This document shows positions 10,861-20,926 of a stretch of DNA of 64,000 bases, piece by piece. A program made the translations under genes and the position numbers. Every line of letters begins with the position of its first letter. The first letter of the stretch is position 1. A model generated the notes under the pieces. It saw nothing but the letters and a program-made list of their open reading frames with translations, made no database searches and was not told where the DNA came from. Source of the stretch: Symbiodinium natans (lineage: Eukaryota > Sar > Dinophyceae > Suessiales > Symbiodiniaceae); assembly GCA_905221605.1 (NCBI GenBank), contig CAJNDS010001646.1, forward strand, positions 336,001 through 400,000. The letters run 5' to 3'.

Positions 10861-10960
10861 GGGTAGTTTCCTAAATTAGGGTCCCTTTTTAGGTGCACAT
10901 TTTTGGGCGGCACCCTTTAAAAAGGGATCCCGAAAGGGACCCTAATTTAGAGAACTACCC
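10861..10960. mobile_element. Single foldback element, 100 bp
   Basis: Left arm GGGTAGTTTCCTAAATTAGG continuing into GTCCCTTT; the right arm on the opposite strand reads GGGTAGTTCTCTAAATTAGG then GTCCCTTT. A near-perfect hairpin with arms of about 28 bp and no coding potential. Confidence 0.75.
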
Positions 10961-11260
10961 ATATCTCGTCGGTCTCGCCACCGATGCAGCTTGAAACCAA
11001 TGACGCGACCTAGACCAGAATTTCTGCGGGGGGAGGCAGCTTCCCTCAACAGGAGAGGTATCTAGTATTTGCTAAAGAACCCCTCGAAAAGAAAAGATCA
11101 TAACATATGATAACCCCTAGATTCCGCCTCATAAGGAAGAGTGAGGGAGGGGGGGTATGGAGGCGCTTGTTTCCTCAAGCTCCCCCTTCTAAGCAACCCT
11201 CGGAAGCAAACAAAGAACAATGAAAACCCTGAGCCCTCAACCCTAAACCCTAAGCTCTAA

Positions 11261-11360
11261 CCCCCCCCCCCCCCCCCCCCCCCAAACAATAAAAAGAAGA
11301 ACAAGAAGAATAATAAAAAGAAGAAGAAGAAGAAAACAAGAAAATAAAAGAAAAGAAGAG
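11261..11360 (+). repeat. Poly-C run and GAA/AATAAA-rich low-complexity tract
   Basis: 23 C in a row at 11261-11283, then about 75 bp of purine-rich AAGAAG and AATAAA repeats. Confidence 0.9.
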
Positions 11361-11519
11361 CTAAGGCTATGTCTGCATGGTCTGCGTTGATCGCGGCACC
11401 TGCAACTGGCCCCTTCCGCGGATCCAGCGGGTGCTTCGCCAGGGCCTTTTTTTCTCACGGGTTTAGGGTTTAGGGTTTGAGGTTTAGGGTTTATGGCTTC
11501 GGGCCTTTTTGAGTTGGGA

Positions 11520-11609
11520 GGATCCAAGAAGTAGAACCCCAAATAGTGGCCTTGTACTACTATCGGTTCATTCCTAGGAACCCTTCAAGGGGATCTACTT
11601 TTTGGATCC
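11520..11609. mobile_element. Foldback element family C, copy 1
   Basis: 90 bp with ends GGATCCAAGAAGTAGAACCC and, inverted, GGATCCAAAAAGTAGATCCC. MITE-like. A second copy starts 59 bp away. Confidence 0.75.
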
Positions 11610-11667
11610 TTTCAGGTTTTTGGGGTGTAGTGCTGCAGGCTCTGGAGAGCGCCTGGGAGGCCGAGTT

Positions 11668-11750
11668 GGGATTCCAAAAGTAGAGCATAGTACCCTACTA
11701 TTGTGTCCTTCTTACGGACCCTTAAGCGGATCTAGTTTTTGGATCCTCCC
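11668..11750. mobile_element. Foldback element family C, copy 2
   Basis: Ends GGGATTCCAAAAGTAGA and, inverted, GGGAGGATCCAAAAACTAGA. Both copies are preceded by GAGTTGGGA. Confidence 0.7.
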
Positions 11751-11830
11751 AGAGGCCTGAGCTACTTCACTGCAAACGATCAGGGACACTACAGGGAAGC
11801 CAAAGCATTTCCAAAAAATTGCAGCCCCGC

Positions 11831-11925
11831 CTAACCCTGAACCCTGAACCCTGAACCCTGAACCCTGAACCCTGAACCCTAAACCTGAACCCTAAACCCT
11901 AAACCCTGAACCCTTAACCTCATTC
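11831..11925 (-). repeat. Telomere-type array, CCCTGAA-dominated
   Basis: Runs of CCCTGAA followed by CCCTAAA; a variant unit has been amplified within the array. Confidence 0.9.
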
Positions 11926-12196
11926 CATTCAGGCCCCTGTGCTTTCTCGAAGGCATGGCGAAGCTTCGGCCTCAGCAGCTCGAAGGGACCATCTCCGGGA
12001 CGCCACTCGTTGCCCGGGGCGCTGGCCTCCTTTCCACACTTAGGGTTGATAGGGTTGAGGGCCTTGAGGGTTCAGGGTTAGAATAGCCCATCCTGGTAGT
12101 GCAGAATATAGGGGTTTAGGCTTTAGGGTTCAGGGTTCAGGGGTTCAGGAGCCATAATAATATAGAACAGTTGTTTCTTGATTTGGGGGGGGGGGG

Positions 12197-12275
12197 GGTT
12201 GTTCTAGTATAATGAGATGGGGACCATCAGGGAATACCACTAGTAGCTATTCCGACCCCATATTACTTGCTTCCG
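12197..12275 (+). repeat. Dispersed repeat family A, copy 2
   Basis: GGGGACCATCAGGGAATACC, ACTAGTAGCTATTCCGACCC. Preceded by a 14-nt G run at 12186-12199. Confidence 0.6.
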
Positions 12276-12375
12276 ATAACCACAGATGCTGCTTTCGGGT
12301 GACCTTTTTGACCAAAGAAGGTGATTCTACTATGTTCTTGTTGATGCGGAGGGGGGGAGGGGGGGGGGGCGGGGC

Positions 12376-12532
12376 GTATATAAATCGAGACCTAGTTACA
12401 AAATTCGCCGACCTAGAAAGGAACGCGTCGAGCGGGCGTCTCTTACATGATATGGGCAAGTATCGTGCTCTTCGTGAAAAGCAGCAGAAAAGAAGAAAAA
12501 TGAAAGAAGTGGCCAAGATCTATTGGCAGTAG
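12376..12532 (+). CDS. Candidate plus-strand terminal exon, unidentified
   Basis: After a G-rich tract the plus strand reads a charged segment (INRDLVTKFADLERNA, then GKYRALREKQQKRRKMKEV, then AKIYWQ) closed by TAG at 12530-12532. The composition suits a basic helical C-terminus, but no family is recognised and no upstream exon was found. Confidence 0.3.
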
Positions 12533-13615
12533 ACGTACGCAGTAGCAACTGATTTTTCAAGGAGAGCCCAGACACACAATCCACCACCACCAGGAAATGG
12601 CACCGCGCCGCCTGAGCTGTGTCCGATCAAGCAGGGCGCCGCTTTGCTGCAGGCAAGCCAAACGCAATCAAGCAGGGCTGTTGCCTCGTGCTGATACAGA
12701 GGGCCACAAAAGGGCTTCGACTGGAGCCGAGGGCTGAAGGCTCTGTAAGCAGAATCTAAAGGCAGACGAAGCAGCTCGGAGCTCCTTTGGCTCCATGAAC
12801 TCTTCCTTCACTGCCTCCCCGGGATTTTCTGTCTCGAATTGCTGCGCAAAGAAGCGTCGTTTCTACCACTACCACTGACTCTCACACTCCTCCCTTGTAT
12901 TGACCGCGCTAGTGACTAGTGCTGCTCATGGCGTTCAATGCTCTCCTTGATTGGGTTTGCTCCCTTTTTGATTTGCGCGTTTGAGAGTGGGCGAGGCTGC
13001 TTAAGCCATCGAGCTAGCATGCAGAAGCGGCCGACCGACGCGTTCCTGCTTGCCACGTTTGCCAAGTACAGACAAAGGCTACGACTTAATGTTTTTTGTT
13101 GAGTTTTGTTTCAAGATTCTGTCAGTATGCCTTCGCATCTAGTAACTTGAAAAGCTGGGCACAAGACGTGACGGGCTTAAGAAAAGAGACTGTCATCTCT
13201 ACAACCTGAGCCGAACGCCTCAACTCCACACCATGACCTCGAACGTCACCTGCAACATGCATCCGCACACCTTTGAGGTTTCCCGGGCCTTGCCTCTTCG
13301 TTGCCAAGGGCTCGGCACAAAAGGCGCCAGCCGCTTGCGGATGTGGCAACGAGGACGAGTCCTTCTTCAGAGATCCGATTTTGAGATCAAACTGAAGTTT
13401 TCCGCCAGGGTGCAGTTCTTGCAAGCTTCGATTGGTGGATTTACACTAGGATGTCCAAATAGGCGAGCAATCGTCGTTTAGGCGCGGCCACTTAATTCAA
13501 CTCAGGGCCAAAATGGTGCTTTGTGGTTTGTGTTCGTCATGGAGCGCTTTGCAACCGTGCAAAGGGGCTTAATTAGTTGCCAAGGCTCTTCGGCGGTGTG
13601 TTTTGCGTCTCAACG
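12533..13615. other. No gene identified
   Basis: Short open frames on both strands near 13,120-13,480 overlap each other and show no family motif. Confidence 0.4.
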
Positions 13616-13820
13616 TTAGGGTTTAAGGTTTAGGGTTTAGAATTTAGGGTTTAAGGGAACTCTGCACACCAAGGCTCCGCAAAGGGACTGCTCCACGCTG
13701 GACGCTGCTTTCGGGTATCCCGGGTCGCCTCTGCGTCACAGAGGCGCTTCAAGGATGTGTCGGGATGGGTTTACGGTTTAGGGTGTAGGGCTTAGGGTTT
13801 AGGGTTTTAGGTTTAGGGTA
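13616..13820 (+). repeat. Two telomere-type arrays (TTTAGGG)n
   Basis: Degenerate TTTAGGG units at 13616-13655 and 13771-13820. An opposite-strand CCCTAAA array follows at 13941-13992, so orientation switches within 150 bp. Confidence 0.85.
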
Positions 13821-14099
13821 ATTTTTGGGGGGCTTCCCAAACTTGCCCAAACTTGGGAGTTGCTGGGATTTGGGATCGGATGACCGAGGATGGGGTTACC
13901 CCGGAAACCGCGACAGGAGGTCAACACCTTGAACCAAATCCCCTAAACCCTAAGCCCTAAACCCCAAACCCCAAGCCCTAAACCCGAAACTAACCCTGAA
14001 TCCTCAGCATCCCAGCTTCCATGCCCTCAAACTCCTTAAAGTGCCCATCCCAGGGCCGCCCGAAGTGGCCCAAAATAGGAGAGTGATCTCATGAAGCGG

Positions 14100-16380
14100 G
14101 GGGGAACTGTGCTCGAATAGCGGTACTTGCAACCAACTATACATTCCAAAAACCGCAGCTCCACTTGCGCCTTTTTGTTTTTAGTGACTTACTTGTGACT
14201 GTTTTGGTAGTGTACAAGTGAGTCTGGATTTTGGGGACAATGCATTGTCTTAGCCTGCGAAACTTGGCTTGCGTGTCATCGCTTCCGGTACATGAATGTG
14301 AGTTGGATGCCCTGCTCTGTCGGAGTTTTGCTTTCACCTCGCATATAATGACAAAGCCAGCAGATGAAGCGAACACTTCTCAGTTCAAATTGACATTCGC
14401 AACACCGTGACTTTCATGACGGTCACTTCGGCTCGGACCCAGGGAGGCAATGCTCGCCAACGGACCTGGAATCACAAAGCCAACTGCTAGCCATGCGTGG
14501 TGCTGGTTACCATAGTTCCCTTGGAGTGTTGCGAGATCATAGTCCACTTCGCTGGATCAAACAAGCGCTACATGGACCGCTTTCAAATCGAGAAGCTGAC
14601 GTCGATGTTGTTGCGATTCTCCGTATCGAAGATGAGGCATAAAGTCGCACATGTACAACAGATATTTGAAGGGTCGGCCTTTCGGAGCTGCGAATGTCGC
14701 CTCCACCAGCGGATCTTAAGGCTACCCATGAAGAAAGATAAACATCTGACAATGAATGGTTGACTTCACAAAAGAAAAAAACAACTGGGGCTATGACGAT
14801 TCCAAGTAGCAGCGGCAGCTCCAACATGAACATGGCGCCCAGGATACTCCAGAAGAACGATTTACGCATCACATCGACATCGACTCATACTCTAATATGT
14901 GTTTAGCTTTATTGCCTGCGCGATTCTTGCACACATACTATGGCAAGACTGTGCGCGGCTCATCCTCCTGTATGGCACGCAGACATCAGGCTCAAAGTCT
15001 TGGAAGAAAATAGTTCCGGCGAGATTCGAAAGCCACACAATACTGATACTGCCAAGCAAGGTCGAGAAAACAAGGAGATCGAACAGGAGACACATGCAGT
15101 GAACAGGCTTAAGGAGTGAGGCTGTTTGGCTGTTAAAACACACGCGCGACGCTGGCATGCACGTGCTTCGTAGCAGCAAGCGCGCACGTTGCATCGAGTT
15201 GAAATTGCCAGCACTTTGTTGTTTTTTTGCGGCGGGCACAGCTGGCTCCAGGTTAGCACACATCACGTCGCTACTATCGTCGCATATGGCGAATGCCTCA
15301 TTTTTACGAATTGAGGAGTTCTCAGCCCATGCAATCTCTCATCGCTTTTCCGGGAAGATAATTCGGGCTCCGTGTCGAAGTCGGTTCGTAAAGCACAGTG
15401 GAGGCCGCAGTCAACTTTGATATAGCAGTTCTTGCGATGGCGAATGCTCAATTTTCATGAATGGAAAAGATCTCAACCTATGCAATATCCTAGTGATGTT
15501 CGGTCGGTCTCGCGTCATAAACGATATTTAACAAACGCAAGTCCTCTTCACATGCCGTTGTTCGTCGAACATGTGGCCTGCAAGATGTGAAAGTTCAGTC
15601 CGATGATCACCGATAGTCAAGCTGAACTGACGTGGCGTCTGTTCTTGTGCAGTATGCTTCGGACAGAGCAAACATTGCTGCCATACAGTTGCTTTCGCTT
15701 CAGCTTTGAGCTGCTGGTTCCTTTGTGGATGTCCTACTATAGCACAGCCAGACGTCAATCACTGGGACCTCTGGCAATGGCTTATAGACTAAAATGATTC
15801 TCACACAACAGTGACGGTCACCACATTCACTGCTAGCGCAGATGTTGGAGCACCGTTGAGGGATTGCCATATCGTCGGGTTCGACTTCCCTGTTATAGCG
15901 AGCATGCCTTTCACCTGTCAAAGGCAATCATCAGTACCCTGCACAGGTCGTGATGCGTCGCAAGGAGGCGGACCAGAAACATTGCGGATGCATCGGTCTG
16001 ACAAAAACATAGAATCACTGAAGGAAGTGAGGACACTGGTGAACCCTGGGGGCAGGACGCTTGATAGACAGTTGTGTAGAACTGCTGTACACAACTGGCG
16101 TCCACATCCGTGCCTCCTCGACTGAGGGGTGTAACCTTCATTCGTACTTTCAAGAAATACGGCATCACATGACATGCTTGCACCAGGCATGAACATGAAA
16201 CGCTTTGAATGCAAAACAAGCGTTTGTCCGCCTGCGAGCAAACTGAGTCTTCTGACATAGGCCCGAATCGGTGAGCTGCAGGGTCAAGATGCAATCAATG
16301 TACGGTGCCCAACTGTTGACCGGGGCCAGCCTGCTGGGGTGAAGAGTAGAATTAACTGTTTTAACACTCAACTGCAGGGA
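14100..16380. other. Telomere-repeat-free block with hydrophobic open frames
   Basis: This 2.3-kb block lacks the CCCTAAA units that stud the flanks. On the minus strand, near 14,870-14,780 and 15,100-15,000, open frames encode hydrophobic stretches (KSFFWSILGAMFMLELPLL; LLVFSTLLGSISIVWLSNL) that could be membrane segments. Alternative frames are also open, so no gene is called. Confidence 0.3.
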
Positions 16381-16465
16381 AAGGCGGTGGGTACGGGAGG
16401 AAGGGGGGGGGGGGGCGTGGGTTTCATAATGGCGTGTTCCACTTGCTCCCCAACAACAGCGGGAC

Positions 16466-16585
16466 CCCCTAAACCCTAAACCCTTAACCCTAAACCCTTA
16501 TAAACCCCAAAAAACCCTAAACCCTTAAACCCTGAAACCCCAAAAAAACCCAAACCCAAATCCTAAACCCTAAACCCTAACGCCC
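16466..16585 (-). repeat. Telomere-type array, degenerate
   Basis: CCCTAAA units interspersed with CCCCAAAA and CCCTTAAA variants over about 120 bp. A 12-nt G run lies just before at 16405-16416. Confidence 0.85.
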
Positions 16586-17041
16586 CCTCAAGCCAGGAGG
16601 CCCGGGACTCCCATCTTTGGCAGCGCCGCAGCGCAATCCTGTGGCAGCTCGCAGGCTCTTCTTGGCGAAGGCACAAACAAACACGACGAGGCTGAGGGTT
16701 CAGGGTTTAGGGATTGGGGTTTAGGGTTCAGGATTGATGCTAAAACATGCACCACAAAACAAAAAGGATTGACATCGATTTTTGTCTTGTGTCTTGCGCT
16801 TGTAGAAGGATCATCCTATGAACGCAACCCCCAAATCACACTAGGAGGTGTGACGGAAGCCAAGTGCGCAAGACCCTCATGCCAATGTCTACTTCCTTTG
16901 AAAGCCGGGCTCTGCTCCCCTCAGAGTTCCCGGTTTGGTATAGCGTCCTTTAGCTGCTGCGCGATGCTGTGTGGCTTCATTAGGTATCTATAGATGTCAT
17001 GCCGCCGCAAGAACCGCAGCCATGGAGCCTCTGCTCGCTTG

Positions 17042-17196
17042 TTGGGGGAGGGGGGGGGGGGGGGGGGGGGGATGGCAAAAGGCGCAGCCACAAAGGGGCC
17101 TGAATAATTGGAAAAGGGTTTTTGGGGTTACTATAGTATGGTTACAAAGGGAACATAAGGAATGTAAGTTGTAGTTATTCCGACCCCTATACTACG
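17042..17196 (+). repeat. Poly-G tract and dispersed repeat family A, copy 3
   Basis: A G run (17051-17071) is followed at 17094-17196 by GGGGCCTGAATAATTGG...TTATTCCGACCCC. The element begins like copies 1 and 4 (GGGGCCTxAATxATT). Confidence 0.6.
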
Positions 17197-17295
17197 GTGC
17201 AGCCTCGGCACAGAGGCGCTGATTCCGGCGGGCTTCCAAGCCACGGCGAACCCGGACTCCTCAGGGTCCATCTATGTTAAGGCTGTTACTTGGAG

Positions 17296-17351
17296 TGTTC
17301 CTTAACAGGGAGCATACTACCGACTAGGATAATCCCTATCAAGGATCAGGG
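17296..17351. repeat. Foldback family D, partial copy
   Basis: GTGTTCCTTAACAGGGAGCA and AATCCCTATCAAGGATCAG are degenerate versions of the arms seen intact at 33331 and 34922. Another fragment lies near 18586-18622. Confidence 0.35.
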
Positions 17352-17944
17352 GAACATGCGAACATGCCAAGCTGCTACTTTCGAAGAAATACTACAAGTG
17401 CCCGGGGCTCAACGCCCTACCTGTGGCTCAGGGGGTGGGAGGTAAGCAGCAAAAGATCGTCGACGTGAAGTCCGGATCTTGAACGACAAAAGCTCGATCT
17501 TCGAAACGGCTATCAACCCAGAAGCTCTAAACCAAGAAATCGCAAACATCCCGTCAGTCAGCCCTTGGACCCCCCCGAACCCGAGCCGACGTGTGGTCCC
17601 ATGGTTTGCCTCCTTACAAGGAGCATCCGCGCTTTTCCGAACTCTCTTCTCCAGTGTCACAGATAATAGCTGAATCCAAAAAGGCCCCCCCCCCTGCCCC
17701 CTGCTTGATTGAAAAGGCTGGTACACAAGCTATAAAGCTATATCGTACTACTGGGTGGTCTAGAAAGCGGTGCAAGAACCCTCAACCCAACAAAGCACCA
17801 TGAAGCGCCTCTTCAATAAGGACAACCTGCAACCCTGCCAAGTTCTGTAAGGCGCCCCATTTAAAGCCCAAAATCAACTTACTGGCCTCGTGCAAGACTC
17901 TTACGCCAAGAGCGTCGGGATCTTCGGCCTTTGGGTAGTCGCTT

Positions 17945-18040
17945 GGGAGGATCCGAAAAGTGCTTAAGGTTCCTAAGAATGACCCAAGATAGCAGTCTGC
18001 GGTACTATTTGGGGGCTCTACTTTCTGGATCGATCTTCCC
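17945..18040. mobile_element. Foldback element family C, copy 3
   Basis: GGGAGGATCCGAAAAGTGC at one end and, inverted, GGGAAGATCGATCCAGAAAG at the other. The interior contains TTCCTAAGAATGACCC, shared with the copy at 26584. Confidence 0.6.
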
Positions 18041-20160
18041 AAAGGTCCGGGCAGTGCCCGGAATTGATGGCGAGGGGGGAGGCTTGAGGGTTCAGGGTTC
18101 AAGGATTTCGGATTAGGGCCCTTCCTGGGCCTCTGTTCGGTGCCCAAACAAGACAGACCAAAATCTAGTGCAGGTACGCGAAGGAATGGCAAAGGAATGG
18201 TCTACTACTACTAGCGTGCTAAATTTAAAGTCCAGGGGGGGGCCCCCAAACAGAAACACGACAACACCCGGGAAATGGGATGGCTTGTGTAGGGTCGGCA
18301 TTTTGTCGTTTGGAGCTAGGAACCCCAAGCCTTCATCTCGTTGGATTCCAAGCTTCACTGCTTCCCCGCCCAAGAGTCTGAACGCAAGCAGCATCAGGTC
18401 TTCGAAACCCTCCGAACCCTCCAAAAAAAATGCTCTCGAAAGCCCTGGATAGGATGTAGGGTCAGGGGGTTTGGGTTGATATATACTAAGTAGCCCAGGA
18501 ACCAAATAAAGCAACACGGGTATGTTTGGTTGGTTTTGGTTTACGTGATAAGGGAAAACTGAACCAAAAAGGAGTCCCCCAAACCCTTCTCCCTATTAAG
18601 GACTGTTCGCATAAGGGGGGACATGCCTACCGTCGGCTTAGGGCGCCCCAAGCCTCGATTGCAGGCGCTTGAGCCACCGCGGAGCTGGGAGGGACCAATC
18701 CTTTGCCCAGGATGACTCGACCCAGGGGTACCTAGGAATAAAAAGGGGCTTAGGGTTGGGTTTAGGGTTTAGCGTTTAGTGTTTAGCGTTTAGGGTTGAG
18801 GGCTTTGAGGGTTTTACCTGGAGGCACAGCTTACAATAACTGCTCACTCAATTTCTCGGCAACTATCGGCAACTATAGGATCTCTAGGCAGGGCAGGGCT
18901 TTCGAAGAAGCTGCTACCTGAACCGAGTACCAGGCATCTTGCGGTAGAAAAGCATCGGCAGAGACTGGTTGCTCTTGAATGACCGAAGTCCCCATGATTC
19001 TTGACAAATTCCTATTTGCAATAGCAGACTACCGTAGTACTGTTGCAGATGCATAGGAGCTGTTTCGCCGCGGAGCAACATACACACTCAGCAGTATTCA
19101 AAAGGAACCTTTTCTACACACCCGCCCAGTCATGTATCAGTGCCCTACTTCATCTAGAATCCCGGAGCTACGAAACATGCCACCAAACCCCGAACGCCCT
19201 GAGAGGCGCAAAATCCAGTCTGTTCTGCCCAGCATCTCGCCGGATCTTCGACGGGCACGCCGTCAATCTTCACCCGGCCCTCGCGGATGGCGCAGCGGGC
19301 CTGGCCCCAAAGGTACGATGTCATGGGCCCTGACGGAAGGGTTCAGGGTTTATAAATTAGGATTAATAGGGTTTAGGATAAAGGGTGGAGACCGCAAAGG
19401 CGTTGAAGGCTGGGAGAGTGAGCAGGGCACTGCAATGTTACGTCAGTTACGTCTCAAGGCAAGGCCTGCACTGAATTTTCGCCGACCCTCGACCTCCGGC
19501 ATAACCCCGACCACCACTGAGCTAAGACTACAAGAACCCAAAGCCTTCCCGTTTGGTTGCTTTAGAATGCTCAAGGGTGTTTATATGCGTTTGTGGTGGT
19601 CCGACAGATACATAAGTTTGGGGTTTCCAAGGTACGGCGACCCTAAACCAGACGCCTTGCCTCCTTGAGTGAGAGGCCCTCCTTCCTTGGTTATACCGTG
19701 AACTCTTTGGTTCCTCAATTCCTTACCCTGAATCCCTTCCAATCCCTTCCCTTCGTCCTCCCTACTCTTCAGGTCCCATCCTCTCTGCTCTGAAACCCTG
19801 GAGAGTAAAATCTGAAAGCGTGCAAGACTTGCAAGTCCAAACCCTCGTTCTCCAGACACCCCTTGCTGCTCTCTAACAGAAGAAAACACACACGAGCGCG
19901 CCGACACAAGAAGGCTTCAGAAAGCCGAGCGGCAGGTGCAGCCACTCCAAAAGTCGCAGGCTCCGAAGGCTTGTCGTCCGGTCAGCGCCGTCTTGCAGTG
20001 GCGGTGGAGTTTACCTTTAGAACCCTAGGAATCATTTCTTCAGGTATTCTGTGTTATTCTACGAAGGTAACCTCCAACAAAGTAGTACAGACAAGCAATT
20101 GGAATCCGTAGTAGTCTCCCAAAATGTTCTAAGCCTTATCATAGGAACCCCCTCTTTTCG
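18041..20160. other. No firm gene; open frames and telomere-type units
   Basis: A 134-codon minus frame (18517-18113) and its plus-strand counterpart show no known motif. TTTAGGG-like units occur at 18745-18800. Confidence 0.35.
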
Positions 20161-20470
20161 GAACCCCCTCCAGATATGTTGAAAAAAAAAAAAGCGACCC
20201 TTGTGGGCCTTGGTCTCGCAGTAGAGGCGCTTCCTCTCGCCTGCGCCGGAGAAGCTGCGCGGCTCGCACTTGCTTGGCCTTTTGCAGGGGGTCATGGGGG
20301 GGGCGGCCGGATTGGGGGAAAGGTTGCTTTTGGCATACGTGGTAATTCTGCTATCGGTCGAAAGGCTTCTGCTTCTTGGGGGTGATGAAGGGCGCATCTT
20401 CGGTTCTGCGAGAACTCGCACGATTGCTAGTGCAGACTTCACGCTGCAGGTAAACCAACAATTCTGGGTA
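20161..20470 (-). CDS. Candidate lysine/arginine-rich exons, unidentified
   Basis: The minus strand reads EDAPFITPKKQKPFDR near 20,400-20,350 and KAKQVRAAQLLRRRREEAP near 20,280-20,220, each near AG|G signals. They are protein-like and basic but lack a recognisable domain. They lie downstream, in minus sense, of the exon at 20761-20509 and could belong to the same gene. Confidence 0.25.
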
Positions 20471-20508
20471 CTTACGCGAAAGCCCTAAGCTAACCCCTTC
20501 TTTCAGGG

Positions 20509-20761
20509 TCAGTCGGAACTTCTTCGCCAACCAGAGGGCCGAGGTTCTACTTCGTTCATGATCGCTCCAGCAAGTTCAGTTCCATCAAAACTGCGCAGAG
20601 TCCCGACATCCCAAACCGGAGGTCCATCATCACCATCGATCTGCGAACCAGGATCTGCGAACCAAGAGGCATCGATGCACACGACGTCCCCAGGTTTCAA
20701 GGGGTGGTGCAGGAAACGCTCCGTTCTCCCATTCACCTCGGTGACTTCGCAAGCTGGCCAC
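20509..20761 (-). CDS. Candidate exon of a minus-strand gene, unidentified
   Basis: After AG|G the frame reads WPACEVTEVNGRTERFLHHP, then LKPGDVVCIDASWFADPGSQ, then PPVWDVGTLRSFDGTELAG, ending in TGA at 20511-20509. The sequence looks like a real globular segment, with a KPGDVVxIDAxW pattern reminiscent of small beta-barrel modules. No family could be assigned. It begins about 110 bp after the stop of the exonuclease gene on the same strand. Confidence 0.4.
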
Positions 20762-20869
20762 CTACGCTTTACAATACTTACACGATGACCACGTGGGTCG
20801 GTGTGAGGGTATACGAAAATAAGGGCCCCTCAAATAATTAGAGCCTCAAATAGAAGGATTCCCTGATAA

Positions 20870-20926
20870 TCAGGACTTCAGGAGCCCCCATATGACTTCT
20901 TGTAGCATGTACTGCAGACCATTGGC
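20870..20926 (-). CDS. Exonuclease gene, last exon (ANGLQYMLQEVIWGLLKS, stop)
   Basis: The AG|G acceptor in phase 0 continues HGGCAD into A-x-x-LQYMLQEVIW, the helix after Exo III (family: DAxAxMxLYxxxxxxW). Closed by TGA at 20872-20870. Confidence 0.8.
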   Translation of the reverse strand, partial: ANGLQYMLQEVIWGLLKS

